Assembly (NCBI GenBank): GCA_015680685.1
Contig: MNCI01010517.1
Location: forward strand, 124,001-188,000
Source of the DNA: Gnetum montanum
Lineage: Eukaryota; Streptophyta; Gnetopsida; Gnetales; Gnetaceae
Direction of reading: 5' to 3'
DNA length: 64,000 nucleotides
The notes below the pieces were generated by a model. The model made no database searches and had not been told where the DNA came from. It was given only the letters and a program-made list of their open reading frames with translations. The translations under genes and the position numbers were made by a program. Positions 12,081 through 22,700 of the stretch are shown piece by piece (the first letter of the stretch is position 1; each line of letters starts with the position of its first letter).

Positions 12081-14017
12081 CTTTTAAGATGTATTTGTTG
12101 TACTTAAAACCTAGAATTGAAAAATAAATTCATTCATGCAACCATTGACAATAAACAAACATGAAATGAAAGACAAATATTTACGTGGAAAACCCCCTCA
12201 ATGTGAAGGGAAACAACCACAAGAAAGTAGGCAAATTGTATTCATCTTAAGAAGTGAACTTCTTGCTACATCTATTACCTTTCTAACTCTCCTTTAAATA
12301 GCTTTCAACCACATAATTTTAGGCATTCAATCAGTAGATCACCTTAGTCAAGTTTGACAGTTAAGGATAATGATAAGCCTAATTGAATATCAATGACTGA
12401 TAATTAATTAGTTACATCTCATCAATCTTACTAACTTAAACACAACAAAAAAGAGAACTAGTTACAAATTTCTTAATTGAATATTTAGAGAGAGAATCAA
12501 GGATAAGATTTTACTTCACTATCATAGCATTGTTGAGGCATATCAACACTAAATAGTTATACCTTTAGGAAAAGGAACCTAGTTAAAAAATATGTATTTT
12601 TCTAGTAATGAGTACCCTTAGGCTTATCTATATAAAGGTCCAACCCTCCATACGAGTTAAGTATTTAATCACCCACTTAACAGATAAGGCAATACCTTGT
12701 TTACAATAAACTTAATACAACATTTGTACTTTCATATGGTAAGGAGATATTGATGAGAAGAGAATTTCTAGAGCTGCATGTAATATTTGTATTTGCTCTA
12801 AACAGTAGATTGGAACTTACCAGTACTTTCAAGCATAACATTTATCTATGTGTTGAACAGATTAATACTTTTTTTATGAACAATACGTGCCTAAAAATAT
12901 TTTTTTTCATTAAAAAAAGGTCTTCAATATCTAATAGCCTTATTATTGGTGACGTGATGGAAAAATAGTACAATCTACTAATAGTAAGCGACATCAATTC
13001 TTCGTATCTCCACAATTTCAAAAACTCTATCCTCCATCGAAAGCATCTGATAATGAAATAAAGCTCTATCTCGTGACTAATCCAACTTTAATGTCATTTG
13101 AAACAAAGCATTGCTTGCCGAATTTTCTACTTGTTCCCTCATTTAGAGTTTCATTAATTAAAATGCACATAGTTAACATTCAATGTAGCTAAATCTTGTC
13201 ACAAAGAAAGTCTGGGAAACCATCACGAGTCCCACCATGTAGGCAAAAGCCTCTATTAATATATGCATTTTTTTGACATTCTACTTGTACCTGTATTGCC
13301 CATCTGGTACAGCTTGCAGTTCTCTTAGATTATCCTTTGGAACCCTGACTTTTGTCTAGATAAAACAAAACACCACCCACCTGCAACTTAAAAACATCAA
13401 AGATTACAGCAACGAAAGAATGTTTGCAACTATAGCACATTAGTAAGTAATGCTTTTCCAAAGAAATTGGAATATACAAAACGTTTCAGGATAAAAACCA
13501 TTTTGCAAACTACAAAATCTTCTTGATGGACAAAAACAGGTCCAGTTGAATATACACAACCATTGCAGTCTTGGAATCAAATAATCACAGAGATTGAATT
13601 CCCAATATATCGATCAGTTACAACCATATAAAAGATTGATTAACAGTTGTGTATATGCATTCCAACAATGCCACCCATACACATAGTAAAATTACATTCA
13701 GTGAAGAAATGCATGCTGCCACTTAGACCAGCATCTCCTATCAGCCAACTTTATGCGTGCCCCAAATTAATAAGATAGACTGAAACCATCCAGCTGTTGT
13801 TAGCAATAAAGATTGATTGTGAGATGGTCGTGATGATTCGACATTTGCTTGTTTTCTATTTGGCGCTTGTACTTGAAGCACTGCTTGAGCTCCGTTAGAA
13901 TCAGAAACATGATTAAAGACATCCAACTTCAAATCAAGATTTGGAGGGAATCAAGTCCAACGAAAAATCTAAGAACGCATAATGGTGTATATTCAAGCAA
14001 CCATAAAATGTCCATAA
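12081..14017. other. Intergenic DNA up to the 3' end of the O-fucosyltransferase gene
   Basis: No gene could be supported. At 12180-12230 'atttacgtggaaaaccccc' resembles a phrase common in plant copia-type LTRs, but nothing else supports an element. The part nearest to 14018 probably includes the 3' untranslated region of the minus-strand gene. A 63-codon open frame at 13741-13932 lies in this part. Confidence 0.4.
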
Positions 14018-16791
14018 TTAAGAACACACTTTATTCTTCCTCATGTTTTCTATGTTTTGGGCTATAGTAGATCCAGCAGTGCCAACAAATCCAAGACTTG
14101 CACAGCTACAGATTGCCTCCTCCACATAAAGGGCAATATCTGGCAATGTATGTGAAGAATGACTTTTCCTTACTCCATCTTGTTTCAGTAACTTCGGAAC
14201 ATATCCTGATTTCAATCCATATTCCTTAACCATGAGTCGTTTAGCTGTATGTACTAGGAGACTATCATTACCCTTCAACATGTGCAGTTTGTAGTGACTA
14301 GAATCAGCAAGTAAATCTCCAAGATAGGTCCCCGTCCACTTACTCTCTGGAAGGTCTGTCATGACAAAAATATCTATGTTCCCTGAAAATTCCTTAAGTT
14401 TATTTTGCAGTTCAGAGAATGTGCCTTTCCAATGATTCTTGAATTGACCATCCAGAAGCCTGAGCTGAGCACAAACAAATGGCTTTTGGATTCTGTCTTT
14501 CACATATTGTTTCCCAGCACTCACAATTTCATCAGTAAATGGCAAGAAGTCAACAGTCTGCAACATAATCCTTAGCCTGTCATCCTGAGCCATGCGAGAA
14601 GTATTAATGTCGATCAACATTTGGGATCCTTTATAAGGTGCAGAAAAGAGTGATCCAAAAATCAGCAGTGGAGCAGAATCTGCTGCTGTACCAGGTCCAA
14701 GTGCTACTTCAATGTTTCTCCGTCTTCTTAAAAAGTTAATCTTCTTCTTATGTCTCAGGTCATCATTTGCCTGAAATTTATCCAAGACATTATCTGGCGT
14801 TTCCTTGTATGTCCAAACAGTTGTTCTGCAATCATCTTCAACTGCATACACACAATCTGAGGTTGATGCAGCAACACCTGTCAAAAGATCCTTACAAGAA
14901 GCACCTTGGTCTGTACCCCATTGTCTAAGCCCATTGCAAGGGCTACAACCTAGCCCAATATCTAAGCCACACCAAAGAGATGCAAATACTCTAAAATCTA
15001 TTGTCTTCACTGTTATCTTGGACAGATCAACGATATCTCCTATAGAAATGTATCTGTGAAAATTGGATAGAGCAGAATTCAAGTGCAGTATTAATTTTTC
15101 TTTTTTTAAAAAGCATAGTACAAGACTATGACAAGAGTTATGGCAGCAACTTTTGAATCAGAAACCTTAAAAAACGCCTAAATATAAAAGAAAGACAATT
15201 AAGATAAAATGTATTACTTCTAAGTTTATAGCAGATAACTAACAGCAGGCACAAATTTCTCTCTATAAGCCAGTGTGACAAAAGAGGTGGAACCAAATGT
15301 CTTGTTAACAAAATCAAAACTTGGGGCAAGAAATTGAAACAATTCCAAAGAAAGTTGCATATGGTATTAGAATTCAACTTAGACTTGAGCAGAATGCAAG
15401 AACCAAGTGTCATATTAAGCAAAATTCTAACTGCTGTTGACAGCCAAAGAAAAAGAAGATGCGTTTCTCCGATATAATATACCGAAGTCATATTAAAGGG
15501 AGGTGATAAAATTAGAAATGAATAAATGAGTAAGAGTACACTGGTTGCAAGTGCAGTAGCTATATTTATTATATATTCTTGTTTTGCTCTCACTTTGACA
15601 TGATGAAGATTCGAATGAGCTGAAATGTACCTGCTGAAGTCGGCCTGTGTTTGTTTTCTCAGTTTCCCACAACGAAATCTGAAATGAGAAGAAATGTGCT
15701 TTTGAATTTTGTGTTTCTGCATCTTGTGTCTCTTATAAGGATGAATTTGTCTTCCAACAGCGAATTTGGAGTGTAAAAAGTTGAAATGGCTTGTCATTTT
15801 GACTAAATTGAGATTAGCAGATAAACTTTAAATAATTAGCAAATTTGATTTGTATTATACGGAAAATTGAGATTAGTCAAGAGTGAAATTGATTCAAAGT
15901 TCAGAAAAATTGCTGTACATTTTAGCCAAATTACTATGAAAAATAGCGATTTCAATTAACAAAGGAATATGTTTTGTATGATACAGCTAATTCAACAAAG
16001 CACTGCATTGGACGATTAGTACTCCAAAAAAATGACGAGATTAGAAAAACCATGTTTGATGAACTTTTTAACAAACAATAAAAGTCCAAAAGATGGTTAG
16101 GTGATGATCTTGCACAAGGATTCTCTGTGATTCTAGCATGTTAGAATAATCAACAAAATTTGAGGAGACAGCTCGGAAAAACCCTGACACATTTCAGATT
16201 CTCAGACCTGATTGAACCGTGTCACAAACCCTAAACTGGACTTGAACTAGTCATTAGCATATTATCCAATGAATGCAAGACAGAGAGACAGACAAACTGG
16301 GTCCAGTACCTGGATTCCCGAATTAGGTGAAGGATGTGATCAAAGACGGAGATTGAGAGCTGTGCTGCGGATTGCACATTGAACTTAGGGCAGCTGCCGA
16401 GGGCGACGGCATGGTGATCCAAAATGGGAGGAATAATCAGACTTCGGTTGAGCAGTGCTGCGATGATCACAGCATTTCTGAGCTCGCCTATTTGATTGCT
16501 GAATCCACTGTGCGGAGCATACCACATGAACTTATCCATCATGTTGTTGTTGGTAAGCCATTTTGAGCTGCTGCTGCTACGCCCCCTGCACTGCCAAATT
16601 TCTGGCTCCCTTGATCCGGCCTCCACAGCAGCTTCATCCAAAGATGCCGATTTGGGTTTGGCGTAGTGGTACCACAGCAGCACCATGCACAGCCCCAAAA
16701 CTAGTGCTGCCACCTGCAACTTGGCATTGAAATTGCTTCTCTTTCTCCTCCATTTCTCCATTGTCATTGTTGCTCGTGCTTCGATTGACAT
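14018..16791 (-). CDS. GDP-fucose protein O-fucosyltransferase-like enzyme, two exons
   Basis: Exon 1 is 16310-16791 and exon 2 is 14018-15053. They join through a GT...AG intron (15054-16309, acceptor TTTTCACAG) that splits an Arg codon and give 505 residues. Residues about 26-41 form one hydrophobic segment after a basic start, typical of a type II Golgi membrane enzyme. Residues 94-106 (HSGFSNQIGELRN) and 116-123 (RSLIIPPI) are the N-terminal nucleotide-sugar region of the plant O-fucosyltransferase family. Residues 356-369 (AQLRLLDGQFKNHW), 388-395 (DIFVMTDL) and 482-495 (GFVGTAGSTIAQNI) match its later conserved blocks. The protein seems closest to the SUB1 / O-fucosyltransferase 30 type, recalled and not searched. 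The predicted role is transfer of fucose from GDP-fucose to Ser/Thr of secretory proteins. The first ATG is used; Met9 and Met11 are alternatives. The frame is intact, so this is probably a working gene. Confidence 0.85.
15054..16309 (-). other. Intron of the O-fucosyltransferase-like gene
   Basis: The donor is CCAG|GTACTGG, the acceptor TTTTCACAG|ATAC, and the phase is 2. Joining gives the continuous peptide RESR-YISIGDIVD, where each exon alone would leave the conserved family region. A 219-codon open frame lies within the intron on the same strand (15138-15797). Its translation is rich in Leu, Ile and Phe and was not recognised. Confidence 0.85.
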
Positions 16792-16944
16792 TCGTCAAAT
16801 TACAGTTTTGAAATTCCTATGTTATAGGGATATGTAGACGGACTGTTTTAACCAGGACAAACGCGAAAGAGGTGTAAGCGGACCATGCTCGGCACAGATA
16901 AGAATTAAATAGTTAAGCATGTTTAAATAGAATAATCATCCTTT
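16792..16944. other. Upstream region of the O-fucosyltransferase-like gene
   Basis: This short stretch should hold the 5' untranslated region and core promoter of the minus-strand gene. No convincing TATA box was identified on the minus strand. It is somewhat richer in G+C (for example around 16850-16890) than the surrounding DNA. The MITE-like element begins at 16945, about 150 bases from the start codon. Confidence 0.35.
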
Positions 16945-17227
16945 GAGAGCATGTTTGGTTAGGTGAATTTTGAAGAAGTTAAATGGGTGGAGCTTGTTTG
17001 GTTGGGTGAATTTGAAGACGTTAAATTGGTGAAGTTGTTGAGTTTACCAAATTCATGAATTTAACTATATTCAACTTTAAAAATTAAAAAAAAAATTAGT
17101 TGGCTTAACATGAATTTGAAGATTAATTTGTGTAAACCTCTATGGAATTAAGTGAAACAAAATATTTTTTTAAATATCATGAGTGGACTTCCCATGCCTA
17201 GAGAATTAGGTAATCAAACATGCCCTC
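16945..17227. mobile_element. MITE-like element with 17-bp imperfect terminal inverted repeats
   Basis: The left end gagagcatgtttggtta (16945-16961) and the right end taatcaaacatgccctc (17211-17227) pair as inverted repeats at 15 of 17 positions. The 283-bp inside is AT-rich and has no coding capacity. A 43-bp unit next to the left end is present twice in tandem (about 16951-16993 and 16994-17036). 'GGCATGTTTGGTT'-type termini are common in short plant DNA transposons, possibly of the hAT group. A clear target duplication was not found. The element lies within the upstream region of the O-fucosyltransferase-like gene. Confidence 0.5.
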
Positions 17228-18163
17228 ATTTCATCCTATGATTATGAATGCATATGTTGGGACAAGGTTAAGATGATGATGATGATTATTACAAATGCAT
17301 ATATCTGTTATGTTAATTGTTCAAACATAAACTTATACAAAATATATGACTTTTAACATATCATGGTCATGGGTTCTTTATTTCATCTATATTTACTAAG
17401 AAATGAGGCAGCCAACTATAAATGTAACAACATGTCCTTAATACACTTACCCCTTGGTGTGTTCTTGGATTTGAACCCTTCTTGTGTTGATTGCTTAGCC
17501 TATGTCTTTATGTTTTGATGTCCCTTATAATGTACCCTATGCTTGTGCTTTAGTTGTTGAGCTATGTACCTTGTAATTACCAATAGTATGAGCTTTTTAA
17601 TATTTTAATATGTTTTATCTTATTTTATTTCTCATATTTTTTATTTTGATTTAGTATTTTGTTTTGTTTGGTTAATTTAGTATATATGCACTAATCCTTC
17701 TATTAGAGTTTTGGGTAAATAGGTTTAGGTGCTAGATAGGTCATTGGTACATAGGATATTACATCAAGCTTGGAGTATGCTTGTTTGTTATGTGCTTGGA
17801 TTGCTTAAAAAAACTTATTAATTAAATAATTTGTTTATAGTTTTAATTTGTTTTTTACTTATGTCTTTTTGTTTTGGCATATGTTGGTACATGGTTAGTT
17901 ATAACTGGACCTTGGACTTTTGGTTAGATTTAGGGGGTAGACATAACTAGTGCAAGGCAAAAGGATAACCACATGTATTTATTTTCTTAAAAAAACTTAA
18001 TTATGTAAATAGACATTAACAAAACAAATGGCAAACATTAGATATAATCCCATGTTATAATATTATTTTGTTAATTTTAGAAACTTCAAGTTAAGTGTAT
18101 TTTCTTCTTAATTTTAGTTATCCTAGTAGAACTACACTTCTTGCTCAAACCTAGCATGCCCTC
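17228..18163. other. Intergenic AT-rich DNA, no gene seen
   Basis: No open frame or repeat in this stretch could be assigned. It includes a short GAT/ATG run at about 17272-17286. The LINE fragment begins at its right end. Confidence 0.5.
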
Positions 18164-20508
18164 ATGGTTATATATACTTGGAATTTGCATCCTAAACCCC
18201 TTAGTGAAGACGGTTGGATCGATTGGTGGACTGATGCTTGTACGCGCATCCAACGGTTTTCCAAACATGCGGGTAAATTGGTGGCCTCAAAATTAAACAC
18301 TCATAAGTCCCATCTTCACAACGAAATTTCCTTCTTGCAAAATGCCACAAATAATGGTGTTGCTACTGAGGCTCAAGTTTGTCGCTTGCAAATTGCGAAG
18401 ACAAACTTGCGAATGATGGATCACTATGAAGCTCGAGGTGCTAACCTTTGAGCTCGTTTCTCCTAGTTACGTATGGGGGACCAAGCTACCAAATATTTTT
18501 TTCGTCTCCTTAAAGGAAAACACTCATCTCCTAAACTTTCAGCTCTTAAAGTTAATGATACTGTCATCACCTCCAAGGCTGACATTCTCCAAGCTTTCTT
18601 TGACTTTTATTCTCAAATCTTTCAAAAAGGCGATATCGATGCCAATGCAGTTAATATGTGCTTAGGAGCCATCAAACCTTTTAATCGTTCAATTTTTGGT
18701 GAGTCTTCTCTTTTATCCAAACAAGACCTTAGCAAAGCTTTGCAACAACTACATGATGGTAAAGCCCCTGGTATGGATGGTCTTCCCACGGAATTCTTTA
18801 AAAAATTCTGGCCTACTCTTCAAGATACCGTGTATGGTGTATATAAGGAAGCTCTTCGAAAAGGCTCCTTTGGTAAAGTGATCAATGCTGGTATTATCAA
18901 GGTTTTACCCAAGTCAGGTGATACTTTGTGCATAAGTAACTGACGCCCTATCACCCTTTTAAATGTTATCTATAAAATTGTTGCAAAAGCTATTGCCAAC
19001 AAATTAAAACCTTTTCTACCTCATCTTATAAGCAAAGAGCAAACTGGTTTTGTACAAGGTAGATATATCTTAGACAATGTAGTTACTGCTATTGAAGGTT
19101 TGCATTGGGCTTCTCTCACTAATCAACAAGCCCTTCTTCTCAAGCTTGATTTTGCAAAAGCTTACGATATGCTTGATTGGTCCTTTTTACGTAGTATAGT
19201 CAAGCATCATAATTTAGGTGCCATTTTCAACAAACATATCGATTTAGTTTTAACAGAAGCCTCTTCAGTTATTTGTATTAATGGAACCTTTTCTAAGGAT
19301 CTTGAGCTTCAAAAATCAGTTCGTCAAGGATGCCCTTTAGCTCCCTATCTTTTTATCCTAGCAGTTGATGCTCTTGGAGCTGTTCTACGATCTCACAATG
19401 ATTCTAAGAAGTTAAGAGGCATCACTTTGCCTCAAGGAGGTAAGGATCTAGTTTATAGCCAATTTGCAGATGACACTTTTCTTACATTACATGAGGACTT
19501 TGATAATTTTAACACTGCCTTGGAGTGTATCGACATCTATTATAGAGCCTCAGGAGCTAAAATCAATTGGAATAAAATGCAAGCTATTCGCTCTAGCTTC
19601 TCTCCAACCCCTACTTGGACTTCTCACTTCAATATTAAGTGGCTTTCCCCGACAGATGTCTTCACCCTTTTGGGCATCCCGATAGCTTTATACGCCACTC
19701 CCACTACTTTATGGAATAATGTGGTGGAAAAACTAAAACATAAAGCCTTGAAATGGGCCTCTAAACCCTTATCTCTTGCAGGTAGATTTATTGTGGTGAA
19801 TCACATTCTGAGTTCAACTCATGTTTACTATTCCTCCTTTATGGCTCCTTCTAAGTCTTCGTTTCAGAACATCAACAAAATTCTTAGGAATTTTTTATGG
19901 GGGGATAAGGACACTCATAAAGCCTTTCATCGAGTGGCTTGGGATATTTGCACCTTGAGCAAGGAACATGGAGGTTTAGGCCTCACCTCTATTGAACACC
20001 AAAGTATTCTATTGGCCTCCAAGTGGATCATCCGTTGCATGGAAGGAGATGAAGCTTGGAAGATTCTTTTTAGACATAACATATCTTCTCCTGGTATTCA
20101 CCAAAGATGGGAACAAACTCATTGGAGTAATTGGATCATTAGTGGAGGGTCACATAAGATCATAGGTTCCTTTTGTTCAAACAAATCTGGAGATGTTGGA
20201 GTCATCTTAAAGGCCATTTACAATGGAAACCCTCCGAGTTAAGCCTATCTTCTCTATCGACCCACTCTATTTGGTGGTCTCCCTTTTTTAAGAAGAATTT
20301 AGGCTGTCTTTATGATGAATTCCCTCATAGAGCCAACTGTCTTGCTGCACATAATCTCCATCACGTTGCCCAATTATTCACAGTTAGCAATGACACTGTT
20401 ACCCTCTCTTGGCAACATGCCAAGGTAAAATGGGGATTTCAGAGAGAGGACACTCCCATCTACGAACATATTAAGCATGTTCTTACAAACTTTGGTGTTC
20501 CTAGACAA
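18164..20508 (+). mobile_element. 5'-truncated L1-type LINE, right end lost in an assembly gap
   Basis: Only the reverse-transcriptase part of ORF2 and some sequence behind it are present. ORF1 and the endonuclease domain are absent, the usual result of 5' truncation at insertion. The right end runs into the run of N at 20509, so the poly(A) tail and target duplication cannot be examined. The sequence after the gap (21189 onward) does not look like LINE. Confidence 0.85.
18164..20508 (+). pseudogene. LINE ORF2 reverse transcriptase, broken
   Basis: One frame stays readable from 18164 to 20242 with in-frame stops at 18449, 18464 and 18941. It then continues in another frame (overlap 20173-20242, a frameshift) up to the gap. 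Motifs in order are the 'KAPGMDGLPTEFFK' finger motif near 18760, 'LKLDFAKAYDMLDW' near 19140 (first catalytic Asp), 'VRQGCPLAPYLF' near 19320, and 'FADD' near 19463 with both catalytic Asp present. Further on are 'HILSSTHVYY' and 'LRNFLWG', typical of the C-terminal part of plant L1 ORF2. The enzyme would nick-prime and reverse-transcribe its own mRNA at the insertion site. Few breaks over 2.3 kb suggest a younger age than the LTR elements here. Confidence 0.85.
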
Positions 20509-21188
20509 NNNNNNNNNNNNNNNNNNNNNNNNNNNNNNNNNNNNNNNNNNNNNNNNNNNNNNNNNNNNNNNNNNNNNNNNNNNNNNNNNNNNNNNNNNNN
20601 NNNNNNNNNNNNNNNNNNNNNNNNNNNNNNNNNNNNNNNNNNNNNNNNNNNNNNNNNNNNNNNNNNNNNNNNNNNNNNNNNNNNNNNNNNNNNNNNNNNN
20701 NNNNNNNNNNNNNNNNNNNNNNNNNNNNNNNNNNNNNNNNNNNNNNNNNNNNNNNNNNNNNNNNNNNNNNNNNNNNNNNNNNNNNNNNNNNNNNNNNNNN
20801 NNNNNNNNNNNNNNNNNNNNNNNNNNNNNNNNNNNNNNNNNNNNNNNNNNNNNNNNNNNNNNNNNNNNNNNNNNNNNNNNNNNNNNNNNNNNNNNNNNNN
20901 NNNNNNNNNNNNNNNNNNNNNNNNNNNNNNNNNNNNNNNNNNNNNNNNNNNNNNNNNNNNNNNNNNNNNNNNNNNNNNNNNNNNNNNNNNNNNNNNNNNN
21001 NNNNNNNNNNNNNNNNNNNNNNNNNNNNNNNNNNNNNNNNNNNNNNNNNNNNNNNNNNNNNNNNNNNNNNNNNNNNNNNNNNNNNNNNNNNNNNNNNNNN
21101 NNNNNNNNNNNNNNNNNNNNNNNNNNNNNNNNNNNNNNNNNNNNNNNNNNNNNNNNNNNNNNNNNNNNNNNNNNNNNNNNNNNNNNNN
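20509..21188. other. Assembly gap (680 N)
   Basis: The sequence is unknown here. Open frames that span the gap are artefacts. Two isolated N bases occur elsewhere, at 30986 and 53366. Confidence 1.
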
Positions 21189-22700
21189 GCTTTGCTGACA
21201 TTTGGGAGATAGAACTAGAGAGGAAGACCTTATCAGTTTGAAGAGAAGTTAGATCTAGATGTACACTATTAACCAAAACCTCTATAAGTGCTTTCCTTCA
21301 AATCTTGTTTTAGGTTTCATTTGGATTCCATCATTGACCTTAGATTTTTCTTAGGGTTTGAAGTCTATTTTGGAGATTTCAATCATTCAAAAGTTTTAAC
21401 TATAGTGCTTTCAAACAACTAGGAAAAGCTTATTATTATACTTTACTTTTGGGTTTTTGGAATATTTAGTTATATGCTTTTTTGATTTTCATGTGATTTG
21501 GTTTATTTGGCAACTATTTAATGAAATGTTTTAAGATTCTATTCTACTAGATCTAATTCATTTTTTTTGTATATTTTTGAGATTTAATATAATTATATTA
21601 ATTTTTTCATGCATAAGATCTTACAAATCAAATTTTTCTCTATTTAGGTCCATTTTGATTTTCTTTTGCTTCTATTGAATTTTTGGACCATAAAACTAGG
21701 GTTTCTTCTCATAATTCATGTTTTGGGACCTAAGATGATCCAAGAGGATGATAATGTAGAAGATAAAATTGCTCAATACACTAGCATTGATCAAATTGTA
21801 CCTCGTTTTTTGTGCTTTGGTTCATCACAACCTTGTTGCAAGGTCATGAAATCTACTGATGTCATTTTTTGCTTCCATGTATCAAAGTGTGTAACTTTTG
21901 TAAAGTGGTTCCTTGTCCATTGGATTTTAGAAATTACAAAAATGTAGCTTTTAGGACTTCCTAGAGCATCTAAAAGTCTAAAACAATAGTTGATCTCTTC
22001 ATGTAAAGAAATGATCATGACCAAATATAGTATTTACTTGTTTATGATGGCTGCTAATTTATGGCTCCACCAAGGTATAGGTACCTCCAAATAGCTTCAA
22101 TTGGATTATTGAGCTAATAACTTAGTTTATATATTTTTATTTATTCAAAGTGTTATGAGTCTTTTTCTTTCTTATATTAATTAACATCTAGCTTTCTCTT
22201 TTAGCTATCTTTCAAGTTTAGTTAATAATCTTTAATAGTTTCCTAATCATCAAGTTATGGATCTCATAATAATTATAATAGAAAATAAATAGCTTTATGG
22301 AGATAACCATTCTATAAATCTAAGCTATTTGCTAACATAATTCCCAAAAGCCAATGTTTTTAAAAGTAATGTCATACAAAGCTAAGACCTCAAGAGAATG
22401 ACTAATTATTCAAAGCTTAGATTTTAAACTTAAAATAACATCTATTCTATATTATGCCTATTCAAAATTAACACTTAAAAATATATTATCTCATTCAACA
22501 AGCATAACAAAAACAAGCTAAAACTTCACAAACAAATAAAATAGCTCATTTTAAAACTTCTATTTATTTAAGTATAATAATGTGTTAAATTAGCTAAATG
22601 ACTAAAAGGCTATCAAAAAATAACCAAACTAAGAGATAAGCCAAAAGAGAAAGCAAAACCTGCTTAGAATACCATTACAGTAAAATTCTCTTTCTACAAG
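21189..22700. other. AT-rich DNA without recognised features
   Basis: No gene, LTR or known repeat could be supported. Short open frames around 21666-22024 overlap on both strands and show no family resemblance. Confidence 0.4.

Noticed and set aside
13741-13932. 63-codon minus-strand open frame behind the stop of the O-fucosyltransferase gene, as an extra exon
   Set aside because: The family ends naturally near the conserved 'GTAGSTIAQNI' block, and exon 2 has its own stop shortly after. The extra frame shows no family resemblance and probably lies in the 3' untranslated region.
20374-21276. Long open frames across 20509-21188
   Set aside because: They consist of unknown bases in the assembly gap.
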